Shown: one piece after another, positions 39,036 to 47,300 of the stretch | Layout of the letters: the number at the start of each line of letters is the position of its first letter | How positions within the stretch are numbered: the first letter of the stretch is position 1 | Source of the DNA: Azospira sp. I13 | Lineage (GTDB): Bacteria; Pseudomonadota; Gammaproteobacteria; Burkholderiales; Rhodocyclaceae | DNA: 64,000 nt | Assembly: GCF_003112695.1 (NCBI RefSeq) | Contig: NZ_BFBP01000014.1 | Coordinates: forward strand, 24,686 to 88,685 | Direction of reading: 5' to 3' | Program-made: the position numbers and the translations under genes | Notes under the pieces: generated by a model | Told to the model about the DNA's origin: nothing | Databases searched by the model: none | What the model saw: only the letters and a program-made list of their open reading frames with translations

Positions 39036-40599
39036 AAACCAAGAAAATCCCGAACAGGCCCAGGTCAAGGTGGCCAAGCCACGCCGGTTACCCACCCTGG
39101 TGTGGATCATCCCTCTGCTGGCGGTAGGTCTCAGCCTCTTTCTCGGGGTCAAGGCACTGCTGGAGCGGGGGCCGGAAATCACCCTGCAATTCTCCAAGGC
39201 GGAAGGGCTCGAAGCCAACAAGACCCGCCTCAAGTATAAGGACGTCAACATCGGCACCGTCCGCCAGGTGGTGCTCAGCGAAGATCGCAGCGCCGTGCTG
39301 GTAAAAATCCAGGTCCATAGCAATGCCAAGAACCTGCTCTCGGAAGACAGCCGCTTCTGGGTGGTGCGACCCCGGGTCACGGTGGGCGGCATTTCCGGGC
39401 TGGCGACGCTGTTGTCCGGCGTCTATATCGCTGTTGATCCCGGCCGTTCGGACGAAGAGAGCCGCGAATTCGTCGGTCTGGAAGAGCCCCCCGCCATCAC
39501 CAGCGACACCCGGGGGCGCCAGTTCCGCCTCAGCAGCGACACCCTGGGTTCCCTGGATATCGGCTCACCCGTGTTCTTCCGGCGCATCCAGGTAGGCCGG
39601 GTCATCGGCTATTCCATGATGAAGGACGGCAAGGGCGTGGACATCAAGATTTTCGTCGATGCCCCCTATGACCGCTTCGTCACCAGCGATTCTCGCTTCT
39701 GGCACGCCAGCGGCATCGACGTGGGCATGGGATCGGAAGGCATCAAGGTCAGCATGCAATCCGTAGTCAGCCTGGTGATGGGGGGGATCGCCTTCTCCTC
39801 GCCGGAGGAGGCCTCGGAAACCCCGCAGCCGCCAGCCCAGGCTGCCTCGAATTTCACCCTGCATCCGGACCAGGCCGCCGCCCAGCGCCAGCCCGACAGC
39901 AACTATCAGAAATACCTGCTGGTTTTCCACGAATCCGTACGCGGGCTGCTCCCTGGCGCCCCCCTGGATTTCCGCGGCATCACCGTGGGCGAGGTGTCGA
40001 GCATCCGCATGGAGTACGACAAAGCCCACCACGAGCACCCGATGATCGTCGAGGCACTGCTCTACCCCGGCCGCTTCTCCCGGCAGAAGGGGGAAGCGGC
40101 GACGAGCCCGCCCAGCGAACAGCAAACCCGCGCCATGCTCAACGACATGGTAGCCCGCGGCTTCCGCGCCCAGCTGCGGACCAACAGCCTGATCAGCGGA
40201 CAACGCTATGTGGCCCTGGACTACTTCCCCAAGGCACAGGCGGCCCAGATGGTCTGGGCCAAGCCGGCGCCTTACCTGCCGACCCAGCCCGGCAGCCTGG
40301 ACTCCCTCCAGGACCAGCTTATGACCATCGCCTCGACCCTGCAAACCACGCTGCAACACGCCGACAAGCTGATCTCCCACCTGGATCAGGAGATCGCCCC
40401 GGAGTTCTCCACCACCCTGAAGGATGCGAGAAAGACCCTGGAGCAAGCCAACAAGGTGCTGGCCGCCGACAGCCCCATGCAGCAGGAAATGCGCGACACC
40501 CTGCGGGAAGTCGGCCGGGCGGCCAGCTCCGTGCGCAACCTGGCCGATTTGCTCGAACGGCAACCCGAGGCCCTGCTCAAAGGTAAAAAGGAAGACTGA
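39028..40599 (+). CDS. pqiB: Intermembrane transport protein PqiB (MCE domains)
   Basis: 523 residues. A single N-terminal membrane helix (LVWIIPLLAVGLSLFLGVKAL) anchors three MCE/MlaD-like repeats (about 45-140, 160-250, 285-400; for example ITLQFSKAEGLEANKTRLKYKDVNIGTV and GLLPGAPLDFRGITVGEVSSI), then a coiled-coil region (about 410-500, LQDQLMTIASTLQTTLQHADKL). E. coli PqiB forms a needle-like tunnel for lipid movement between membranes. Full-length match in a complete pqiAABC operon. Confidence 0.95.
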   Translation: MLENQENPEQAQVKVAKPRRLPTLVWIIPLLAVGLSLFLGVKALLERGPEITLQFSKAEGLEANKTRLKYKDVNIGTVRQVVLSEDRSAVLVKIQVHSNAKNLLSEDSRFWVVRPRVTVGGISGLATLLSGVYIAVDPGRSDEESREFVGLEEPPAITSDTRGRQFRLSSDTLGSLDIGSPVFFRRIQVGRVIGYSMMKDGKGVDIKIFVDAPYDRFVTSDSRFWHASGIDVGMGSEGIKVSMQSVVSLVMGGIAFSSPEEASETPQPPAQAASNFTLHPDQAAAQRQPDSNYQKYLLVFHESVRGLLPGAPLDFRGITVGEVSSIRMEYDKAHHEHPMIVEALLYPGRFSRQKGEAATSPPSEQQTRAMLNDMVARGFRAQLRTNSLISGQRYVALDYFPKAQAAQMVWAKPAPYLPTQPGSLDSLQDQLMTIASTLQTTLQHADKLISHLDQEIAPEFSTTLKDARKTLEQANKVLAADSPMQQEMRDTLREVGRAASSVRNLADLLERQPEALLKGKKED

Positions 40600-40601
40600 C
40601 C

Positions 40602-41201
40602 ATGCCCCATTTCCTGCGCGTGCTATCCGCCCTGTTCGCGGCGCTGCTCCTCGGCGCCTGCGGCACCACGCCGAAGGCCCAGCATTACATCCTGGATGAC
40701 GGCACGACGGCCCCCGGCCCCAACGCCCACCCCAGCGTGCTGCTGCTCACCGCCACCCTGCCGGAACTGCTGGACCGCCCCCAACTGGTGCTGCGGGGCT
40801 CCCAGAACCAGATCACCTTCAGCGAACAGCAGCGCTGGGCAGAGCCCCTGCGGGTCGGCATTCCCCGGGCCATGGCCGCGGACCTGGGGCGCGCCCTGGC
40901 ATCCGCCCAGGTTGCCGCCCTACCGGCCGGCGCCCCCCTCTTCGATGCCGATTTTCGCCTGACCCTGCACGTACAACGCCTGGAGGCCCAGCCGGGTAAC
41001 GGTGTTGACCTGGACATGCTATGGGTACTCCAGCCCCGGGAAGGCAAGGAAATTCGAGGCCGCAGCCAGATCCACGAAAAGCTGGAGGAGCCATCCTTCC
41101 CTGCCGCGGTAGCGGCACAACGCCGGGCCCTGGGCCGGGCCAGCAGCGAAATCGCCGCGGCTATCCGCCAGCAGGCGCCGGCAGCGCCCCAAAGCCGATA
41201 G
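40602..41201 (+). CDS. pqiC: PqiC-type outer-membrane lipoprotein
   Basis: 199 residues, 2 bp after pqiB. The lipobox is LLLGACGT (Cys19). The body is the PqiC/ABC-type auxiliary domain: QHYILDDG, VLLLTATLPELLDRPQLVLRGSQNQI, WAEPLRVGIPRAMAADLGRAL, DFRLTLHVQRLEAQPG. It docks PqiB at the outer membrane. The operon ends here, followed by a small GGGGC/GCCCC hairpin. Confidence 0.93.
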   Translation: MPHFLRVLSALFAALLLGACGTTPKAQHYILDDGTTAPGPNAHPSVLLLTATLPELLDRPQLVLRGSQNQITFSEQQRWAEPLRVGIPRAMAADLGRALASAQVAALPAGAPLFDADFRLTLHVQRLEAQPGNGVDLDMLWVLQPREGKEIRGRSQIHEKLEEPSFPAAVAAQRRALGRASSEIAAAIRQQAPAAPQSR

Positions 41202-41321
41202 GGGCAACAGCCCCATAACGGCTGCAAATACGGGGATGAGAGAAAACGGGAAGCGTTGCGGGAATGGATCGTTGTCCGGCCTAAGACAGGAACAACGAAA
41301 ATGCCGAGCGGATCAGAACGC

Positions 41322-41957
41322 TCAGAAGAGTTCGACCTGGGGCCCCGAACGGGGTTTGACCAGGCTCTGCTCGTAGGCCTGCTCTTCCTTCACCACACGG
41401 GTAGCCACATCCTGGGAAATGGGATTGCGGCGGCAGAAGACGTCGCCGGTACTGGCGACAAAAATCACCTTGCGCGACCAGGGGCCCAGCACGTCGGAAG
41501 CCACCACGGGAATGCCTTCCCGCTGCAGCCATTCCTTGGCAAAGGCCACATTGCGCTCGCCGATGGCCATGCGAATGGCACTGACGATGGTGCCGCCACC
41601 GAAAATCTTGGCCACCAGGCGCCCCTTCTGCCCGCCCCGGTTGAACAGGGCATTGACCAGCACTTCCATGGAATAGGCACCGGAAAGGATGGTGTCGGCA
41701 TCCAGATCGTCGGTTTTCTCCCGATGGGGCAGGAGGAAATGGTTCATGCCACCGATTTTCAGCTTCGGATCGTAAAGGCAGACGGCCACACAGGACCCGA
41801 GCAGGGTGGAAATGGGTCGATCCACCGCCACCGACCAGCCCCCCGGATGGATGTTGAAAGCCAGCCGCTCCAGCTCCTTGCCGGAGAGGGTCGAATAGTC
41901 GCTAGGGGTGGCGAGAGAGATGGGCATTGCATGCCAGGGGGTCGAAGAGGGCTTCAT
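41322..41957 (-). CDS. cheD: Chemoreceptor glutamine deamidase CheD
   Basis: 211 residues from ATG 41957; an ATG ten codons later (41927) is equally possible, since neither has a strong ribosome site. CheD catalytic residues are visible: Cys in LLGSCVAVCLYD, His in GGMNHFLLP and Thr in FGGGTIVSAI. It deamidates glutamines on chemoreceptors and modulates CheC where present. No other chemotaxis gene is near, so it is a detached member of a chemotaxis system. A regulator gene lies 33 bp upstream on the same strand. Confidence 0.92.
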   Translation of the reverse strand: MKPSSTPWHAMPISLATPSDYSTLSGKELERLAFNIHPGGWSVAVDRPISTLLGSCVAVCLYDPKLKIGGMNHFLLPHREKTDDLDADTILSGAYSMEVLVNALFNRGGQKGRLVAKIFGGGTIVSAIRMAIGERNVAFAKEWLQREGIPVVASDVLGPWSRKVIFVASTGDVFCRRNPISQDVATRVVKEEQAYEQSLVKPRSGPQVELF

Positions 41958-41989
41958 TCTAGCGGAATGGCCAGCCCAAGCCACAGGAA

Positions 41990-42457
41990 CTACCCCGCAC
42001 GCCCCTCCGGCACCAGCGGTACGGCGGCACTCAGGCCGATAATGCTCTCCAGGCTTTCAGGCTGGCGCAGCAGATCGGCCAGGGTGTAGGCATCGAGGAC
42101 CCGGAACATGGCTCCCAGGGCTTCCGCCAGGATGGCCCTGAGGCGGCAAGCGGGCTGGATGCGGCAGTGGGATTCACCGGAAAAGCACTCCACCAGCTCT
42201 ATCCGCCCTTCGGTGTGGCGAATGACCTGGCCCAGCACGATGTCTTCCGGCGTCCGTCCCAGGCGGATACCGCCGCCTTTACCCCGGACGGTCTCCAGGT
42301 AGCCGGCCTTCCCCAGTTGATGCACCACCTTCATCAGGTGTCCCCGGGAGAGATCAAAGGCCGCCGTGATTTCCCCCACCGTGGCCAGACGGTCGGGCTG
42401 TAGTCCAAGGTAGATGAGGACCCGCAGGCTGTAGTCGGAAAAGCTGCTGAGCTTCAT
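41990..42457 (-). CDS. nsrR: Rrf2-family iron-sulfur regulator, NsrR-like
   Basis: 155 residues. The Rrf2 winged helix is typical (MKLSSFSDYSLRVLIYLGL, FDLSRGHLMKVVHQLGKAGYLETVRGKGGGIRLGR). The three cluster ligands are Cys91, Cys98 and Cys104 in ECFSGESHCRIQPACRL, matching the NsrR pattern (E. coli 91, 96, 102) with a slightly longer first spacing. NsrR senses nitric oxide through its Fe-S cluster and represses nitrosative-stress genes. It is divergent from ccoG across an AT-rich gap. NO sensing is an inference from family. Confidence 0.85.
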   Translation of the reverse strand: MKLSSFSDYSLRVLIYLGLQPDRLATVGEITAAFDLSRGHLMKVVHQLGKAGYLETVRGKGGGIRLGRTPEDIVLGQVIRHTEGRIELVECFSGESHCRIQPACRLRAILAEALGAMFRVLDAYTLADLLRQPESLESIIGLSAAVPLVPEGRAG

Positions 42458-42594
42458 GGCTGTTCACACCGAAAGATATATTTTCTGTATTGATTCAGGT
42501 TGTCGCCCCTGATACATTTAAAAGATATACGAAATTTCAATCTTTTTGGGCTGGCGATCTGGTTTTGCCGCCCAATTTCGAGTAGCGCCTCCCC
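42458..42594. promoter_or_regulatory. AT-rich divergent regulatory gap between the NsrR-like gene and ccoG
   Basis: 137 bp with much lower G+C than the genes. Contains AAAGATATATTTT (about 42471) and GATACATTTAAAAGATATAC (about 42511), which resemble single half-sites of the published NsrR motif (AAGATGCATTT) but not a full palindrome. Likely holds both promoters and an autoregulatory site. Confidence 0.4.
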
Positions 42595-44010
42595 ATGTCT
42601 CAAGACTCGCCGCAGAAAAAGCCCACCAAGATCATTCCCATCCAGGCCATTACCGAAGCCGACGGCAAGGTTTACCCCCGTTCCGTCACCGGCTGGTTCG
42701 CCAACTGGCGCTGGGGCCTGGTCTGGCTCACCCAGGCCGTCTTCTATGGCCTCTGCTGGCTGCCCTGGAACGGTCGTCCGGCCGTACAGTTCGACCTGGA
42801 TGCCCGCCGCTTCTACATCTTCGATCTGGTGCTGTGGCCCCAGGACACCATTTACCTGGCCGTCCTGCTGGTGCTCTCGGCCCTCGCCCTCTTCCTGTTC
42901 ACCACCCTGGCGGGCCGCCTGTGGTGCGGCTACAGCTGCCCCCAGACGGTCTATACGGAAATATTCCTGTGGATGGAAAAGGTCATCGAGGGCGAACGCC
43001 CCCAGCGCATGAAGCTGGATGCTGCCCCCTGGAGCCCCCGTAAGGTAGGTATCAAGACCGCCAAGCACGCTGCCTGGCTGCTCTTCTCCTTCTGGACCGG
43101 CATCACCTTCGTTGGCTACTTCGTGCCCATCCGGGAATTGCTCGGCGACCTGTGGCAACTGCAGCCTACCCTCAACGAAGGCTTCTGGATCGCCTTCTAC
43201 GGCTTCGCCACCTACGGCAACGCCGGTTTTCTGCGGGAGCAGATGTGCAAGTACATCTGCCCCTATGCCCGCTTCCAGTTCGTCATGTTCGATCCGGACA
43301 CCCTGATCATCACCTATGACGCCGAGCGGGGCGACCCCCGGGGTACCCGCAAGAAGGGCGCCGACGCCAAGGAAAAGGGGCTGGGTGACTGCATCGATTG
43401 CAGTATCTGCGTCCAGGTGTGCCCCACCGGCATCGACATCCGGGACGGCCTGCAGAACGAGTGCATCGGCTGCGCCGCCTGTATTGACGCCTGCGATCAG
43501 GTGATGGACAAGATGGAATACCCCCGGGGCCTGATCCGCTATTCCACGGAGAATGCGGTGAAGCAGCACTTCGGCCGACAGGAGATCATCCGCCGTGCCC
43601 TGCGCCCCCGCACCATCGTGTACGCCAGCATTTTCTTCATCCTGTGTGCGGCCACGGCCTGGTCCCTGGCCACCCGGGTACCCCTCAAGGTGGATGTGCT
43701 GCGGGACCGCGCCGCCCTGGCCCGGGAGGCGGACGACGGCAGCATCGAAAACAACTACCAGCTGCAACTGGTCAATGCCAGCGAACAGCCCCGCCGCTAC
43801 GTGGTGCAGGTGGCCGGCCTGGAAGGCATCCGCCTCAGCCAGCCCGCCGAGGTGGCCCTGGCTGCCGCCTCCACCGGCAGCCTGACCCTGCAGGTGAAGG
43901 TGGATGCCGGTGTCGCCGACAAGGGCGCCCATCCCATCACCCTGACGGTGCAGGATGCGGAAAACCCCGCCGTCAGCGTCACGGAAAAAACCAAGTTCTG
44001 GATGCCCTGA
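42595..44010 (+). CDS. ccoG: Cytochrome c oxidase accessory protein CcoG (FixG/RdxA)
   Basis: 471 residues. Membrane helices lie near 40-60, 85-105, 160-180, 195-215 and 340-360. Two ferredoxin-type clusters are encoded: CIDCSICVQVCPTGIDIRDGLQNECIGCAACIDACD, plus CGYSCPQTVY and CKYICPYARFQ typical of the family. The C-terminal FixG immunoglobulin-like domain follows (NNYQLQLVNASEQPRRYVVQV). CcoG reduces copper for assembly of cbb3 oxidase. The ccoNOP genes are not in the window. Divergent from an NsrR-like regulator, suggesting respiratory or NO-linked control. Confidence 0.95.
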   Translation: MSQDSPQKKPTKIIPIQAITEADGKVYPRSVTGWFANWRWGLVWLTQAVFYGLCWLPWNGRPAVQFDLDARRFYIFDLVLWPQDTIYLAVLLVLSALALFLFTTLAGRLWCGYSCPQTVYTEIFLWMEKVIEGERPQRMKLDAAPWSPRKVGIKTAKHAAWLLFSFWTGITFVGYFVPIRELLGDLWQLQPTLNEGFWIAFYGFATYGNAGFLREQMCKYICPYARFQFVMFDPDTLIITYDAERGDPRGTRKKGADAKEKGLGDCIDCSICVQVCPTGIDIRDGLQNECIGCAACIDACDQVMDKMEYPRGLIRYSTENAVKQHFGRQEIIRRALRPRTIVYASIFFILCAATAWSLATRVPLKVDVLRDRAALAREADDGSIENNYQLQLVNASEQPRRYVVQVAGLEGIRLSQPAEVALAAASTGSLTLQVKVDAGVADKGAHPITLTVQDAENPAVSVTEKTKFWMP

Positions 44011-44070
44011 GGGCCCACGGCCAGGCCCCGCCTGGCAAGGCTTTCAACCGGTAACAATCCCCATCGTCCC

Positions 44071-44101
44071 CTCCTCCGGCTGCAGCAGCAGCCCGGAGGA
44101 G
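44071..44101. repeat. 9-bp hairpin downstream of ccoG
   Basis: CTCCTCCGG pairs with CCGGAGGAG around a 13-nt loop, 60 bp after the ccoG stop. No T-run follows, so it may be a Rho-type or processing structure. The rest of this 173-bp gap shows nothing more. Confidence 0.45.
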
Positions 44102-44183
44102 CCGGACCCGCCGGGCTGGCCGAAGTTCTCACGGCCTTTTCCCGGCGCCGGCCGCTATCTCGGCTTCAATCCCGGCATCGCCC

Positions 44184-44636
44184 CTAACGACGGCCCCTGC
44201 GGCGGCGCGCCTTGGGGGCCGGCGGCGCAGTGTTCAGTCCCAGGGCCAAGCGGGAGAGGCGGTCCGCCTCGCCGTTGCGGTGCCGAGGCACCCAGAAGAA
44301 CTCCACCCCACCTTCGAAGCGCCCCAGGCTGACGCTGAGGCGCTGCAACAGGGCCACCAGCCGGGGCACGGCCGTGTGGGCGCCTCCCTGCAAATGCTGT
44401 ACGGCAAAATCGCTGTCGCCCCGGATGGTCAGGCGGCGGGCGCCGGCGGCATAGGCCATGTCCAGGACCTGGCCCAGGGCCAGCAGTTCCGCCTCGTTAT
44501 TGCAGCCGCTGGCGCCGGCCCGACGCGACAGTTCCAGGCGCTCACCGGCGGGTGACAGCAGCAGCCCCCCCAGGCCCATGGGCCCCGGGTTGGGGGCCGC
44601 AGCACCGTCGAACCAGGCCTGCCAGCAGTCTGTCAC
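44184..44636 (-). CDS. Ribonuclease HI-family protein
   Basis: 150 residues from GTG 44636, one base after the upstream stop; no ATG is available in the right place. The four acidic catalytic positions are kept: Asp10 in AWFDGAAAPNPG, Glu48 in GCNNEAELLAL, Asp74 in IRGDSDFAVQ, and Asp125 in RHRNGEADRLSRL. It would cleave RNA in RNA-DNA hybrids. The C-terminus is basic (KARRRRGRR). This is the RnhA-like subfamily lacking the E. coli basic protrusion. Third gene of a coupled dctP-unknown-RNase HI set. Confidence 0.85.
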   Translation of the reverse strand: MTDCWQAWFDGAAAPNPGPMGLGGLLLSPAGERLELSRRAGASGCNNEAELLALGQVLDMAYAAGARRLTIRGDSDFAVQHLQGGAHTAVPRLVALLQRLSVSLGRFEGGVEFFWVPRHRNGEADRLSRLALGLNTAPPAPKARRRRGRR

Positions 44637-44637
44637 C

Positions 44638-45426
44638 TCAATGCACCGTGCCTTGGGCCCGGTTGCTCTGCTGCCATTCCAGCACGGTGCGAGCCGCATT
44701 GCCCATCACCTGCTGGCGCTGCTCTTCCGGCAACTGGCGCGACAGGGCACCGAACAGCTCCTGGGTCATTTCCTGGCCCAGACCTTCGGCCGCCAGGGCG
44801 TGGGCCAGGCAGCGGATCTGGATGTCGGCCAGGGTATTGGCCAGGATCATCCAGCCGTGTTGCGGCATGGCCTGGGGTAAGGAAAGCATCATGCCCCCCA
44901 GCTGCTGCAGCACTTGCAGGGCCTCGCCCCGATTTTCCGTGGCAATCATGGTGTGCCAGAGGGCCAGATGCAGGCCCTGGCGCAGATCGGACTTGAAGCT
45001 GAAGGCCGTCGTTTCTTCGTGGCTCAGGCGCTCGAAGAAGGCCTGGTAGCCCTCGTTCTCGCCCGCCCCGTCAAGGCCCGCCCGCAGCCCCGCCACCAGG
45101 GCGGAAAGGCCGGTGGTGGCCGAAGGGCCGTAAACCTGGGAATAGGCCAGCCCCCACTGGTCGAGGCCGCTCAGCAGCATGGCCTGGCGCAGATGGCGGG
45201 CGCCATGGCCCTCTCCGTCACTATCCCGCTTGTCGTTGGCCCAGCCCATGAGGCGCTGGACGATCTGGGCAATGACCTGGGGCCGCTCCTCCCCCTGGCC
45301 CTCCAGGGTCTGGCGGAAGGCCAGGGCAAAAGCTTCCTGGGCCAGGCGGGCAGCTTCCCGTTGCAGGGCATGGGGGGCCAGGTCGGCCACGGGGTCGTTC
45401 AGGGTCTGTTCCATGGAGGCTTTCAT
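44638..45426 (-). CDS. Hypothetical helical protein, coupled to dctP
   Basis: 262 residues, no signal peptide or membrane helix. Mostly alpha-helical and rich in Ala, Leu, Gln and Glu. Not recognised. Its ATG overlaps the dctP stop by 4 bp (ATGA), and the next start (RNase HI) is 1 bp past its own stop, so three unrelated proteins are translationally coupled. The internal ATG at 45414 is a second possible start. Stretches such as HLRQAMLLSGLDQWGLAYSQVYG and HLALWHTMIATENRGEALQVLQQLGGMML look conserved but no motif is known to me. Confidence 0.7.
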   Translation of the reverse strand: MKASMEQTLNDPVADLAPHALQREAARLAQEAFALAFRQTLEGQGEERPQVIAQIVQRLMGWANDKRDSDGEGHGARHLRQAMLLSGLDQWGLAYSQVYGPSATTGLSALVAGLRAGLDGAGENEGYQAFFERLSHEETTAFSFKSDLRQGLHLALWHTMIATENRGEALQVLQQLGGMMLSLPQAMPQHGWMILANTLADIQIRCLAHALAAEGLGQEMTQELFGALSRQLPEEQRQQVMGNAARTVLEWQQSNRAQGTVH

Positions 45427-46508
45427 TTCTGGTTTTTTTGCGAATACATGAAGGTTTCAATGCCGGTTTCGCCAATGGCGAACCAGGCTTGCTGCTGGCT
45501 GCGGAAGCGCTGCCAGTCGGCATAGATTTTCCGGAAGGCCGGGTTGCGTTCGGCCTCCTCGGCATAAAAGGCAAAGGCAGCCTGGTAAGCGGCCTTCATC
45601 AGGTCGTCGGGAAAGCGGCGCAGCTTGACGCCTTGGGCCAGCAGTCGCGACAGGGCCGGTGGGTTCTTGGCGTCGTACTCCGCCGTGGTCAGCAGATGGG
45701 CTTCCGCCGCCGCCACTTCAAAGGCCTGCTGGTAGGCCTTGGGCAGCTTTTCCCACTCCCGGGCATTGACGATGAAACTCAGCTGGGCGCTGGGCTCCCA
45801 CCAGCCCGGATGGTAGTAGTAGCGGGCCACCTTGAAGAAGCCCAGCTTCTCGTCGTCGTAGGGGCCGGACCATTCGGCAGCGTCGATGGCGCCCTTCTCC
45901 AGGGCCGGATAGACGTCGCCCCCGGGAATGGTCTGGGGCACGGCGCCCAGGCGCGCCATGATCTCGCCGCCGAGGCCGGGAATGCGCATTTTCAACCCCT
46001 TGAGGTCCGCCAGGCCGTGCAGTTCCTTGCGGAACCAGCCCCCCATCTGGGCTCCGGTGTTGCCGCCGGGGAAGTTGATCACCCCATATTCCCGGTACAG
46101 CTCCCGCAACAAGGCAAGGCCGTTGCCGAAATGCATCCAGGCCGTCTGCTGGCGGGTGGTAAGGCCAAAGGGCAGCACACTGTCGAAGGCAAAGGCGCGG
46201 TTCTTGCCGACGTAGAAGGACCCCAGGGTATGGCCGCATTCCACGGTGCCCTGCTGCACCGCATCCAGGGCCTGCAAGCCGGGGACAATCTCGCCGGCGG
46301 CAAAGACCCGGATCTGGAAACGGCCATCGGTGAGGGCGGCCACCCGGTTGGCCAGCACTTCGCCGGCACCGTAGAGCGTATCCAGGCTCTTGGGATAGCT
46401 GGAAGTGAGGCGCCAGCGGACGGTGGCACGCTCATCCGCAGCATTTGCAGCAGGGCTGGCAGCCAGGGCGGCAGCACCGGCGCCCAGGAGGAAATCACGG
46501 CGTTCCAT
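45423..46508 (-). CDS. dctP: TRAP transporter substrate-binding protein (DctP family)
   Basis: 361 residues from ATG 46508 (MERRDFLLGAGAAALAASPAANA): a signal with a Tat-like RRDF start. The DctP fold follows: WRLTSSYPKSLDTLYGAGEVLANRVAALTDGRFQIRVFAAGEIVPGLQALDAVQQGTVECGHT, KMRIPGLGGEIMARLGA, PQTIPGGDVYPALEKGAIDAAEWSGPYDD, with the conserved Arg and Trp of alpha-keto/organic acid binders. It resembles the TakP-like group that binds 2-oxo acids with a metal ion. No dctQ or dctM membrane gene is adjacent, so it is an orphan binding protein in this window. Confidence 0.9.
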   Translation of the reverse strand: MERRDFLLGAGAAALAASPAANAADERATVRWRLTSSYPKSLDTLYGAGEVLANRVAALTDGRFQIRVFAAGEIVPGLQALDAVQQGTVECGHTLGSFYVGKNRAFAFDSVLPFGLTTRQQTAWMHFGNGLALLRELYREYGVINFPGGNTGAQMGGWFRKELHGLADLKGLKMRIPGLGGEIMARLGAVPQTIPGGDVYPALEKGAIDAAEWSGPYDDEKLGFFKVARYYYHPGWWEPSAQLSFIVNAREWEKLPKAYQQAFEVAAAEAHLLTTAEYDAKNPPALSRLLAQGVKLRRFPDDLMKAAYQAAFAFYAEEAERNPAFRKIYADWQRFRSQQQAWFAIGETGIETFMYSQKNQK

Positions 46509-46612
46509 GGGGTTCTCCCGCAGCGGGGTTGGATTTGTTGCCGGCGGTGAAGGGGCCACAGTTCTGGGCTGATTCCAAAGCCAGGCCAGCCTTTCGAGCC
46601 GCGCCCCGGGCC

Positions 46613-47251
46613 TTATTCGAGGACGGCGCCTGCCTTGCGCAGCAAGTCGGCAATTTCCGTGTTGTTGGCCGCCACCGCCCACTTCAGGGCAGTGCCGCCG
46701 GCTTCGTTGATCTTGTCCACATCGGGGTGGTGCTTGAGCAGCAGGCGCACCACCTCCGGGTGGCCGTTGCGGGCCGCCACCATCAGGGCGGTGGTGCCGT
46801 TATCGCTGGCGCCATTAACCTCGGCGCCGTGCTCCAGCAGGTAGGCCATGATGTCGACGTGGCCGTTGAAAGCCGCATAGACCAGGGGCTGCCAGCCTTC
46901 GCTGCGGTTCACCGGCGCCCCGCCGGCCACCAGCAGCTTCACCACCGGCAGGAAGCCGCGGAAGCTGGCCAGCAGCAGGGCATCGTCGCCGTAACGGTTA
47001 CGGGCCGCCACCTTGGCCCGGCGCAGGATCAACTGGTCTACCAGTTCCGCATTGCCATTGCGGGCAGCCAGCATCAGCAGGGTGCTGCCTTCGGCATCGG
47101 CGGTATTGGGGTCCATACCCCGGTCCAGCAGGGCCACCGCCTCGTCCGTGTGGTTATCCAGCACCGCCTTGAGCATGTCGTCGTAGATGCCGGCCTGGGC
47201 CGACAGGGGGAGCAGCAGGCAGAGCAGCAGGGAAGTCAGGAGCTTGCGCAT
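46613..47251 (-). CDS. Periplasmic ankyrin-repeat protein
   Basis: 212 residues from ATG 47251. Signal peptide 1-20 (LLTSLLLCLLLPLSAQA). Five to six ankyrin repeats follow: NTADAEGSTLLMLAARNGNAELVDQLI, NRYGDDALLLASFRGFLPVVKLLVAGGA, NRSEGWQPLVYAAFNGHVDIMAYLLEHGAEV, NGASDNGTTALMVAARNGHPEVVRLLLKHHPDV, and INEAGGTALKWAVAANNTEIADLLRKAGA. Probably a protein-binding scaffold in the periplasm. It is 49 bp from tatD, same strand. Function unknown. Confidence 0.85.
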   Translation of the reverse strand: MRKLLTSLLLCLLLPLSAQAGIYDDMLKAVLDNHTDEAVALLDRGMDPNTADAEGSTLLMLAARNGNAELVDQLILRRAKVAARNRYGDDALLLASFRGFLPVVKLLVAGGAPVNRSEGWQPLVYAAFNGHVDIMAYLLEHGAEVNGASDNGTTALMVAARNGHPEVVRLLLKHHPDVDKINEAGGTALKWAVAANNTEIADLLRKAGAVLE

Positions 47252-47300
47252 GGTGTTTCCTCGGAAAGCAGGCAGGGAAAGCAAGGGGCAATACCCCGAA

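Noticed and set aside
43955..44332. + strand frame after ccoG with GRYLGFNPGIAPND text
   Set aside because: Starts inside ccoG, ends inside the RNase HI gene and has no domain; kept as noncoding.
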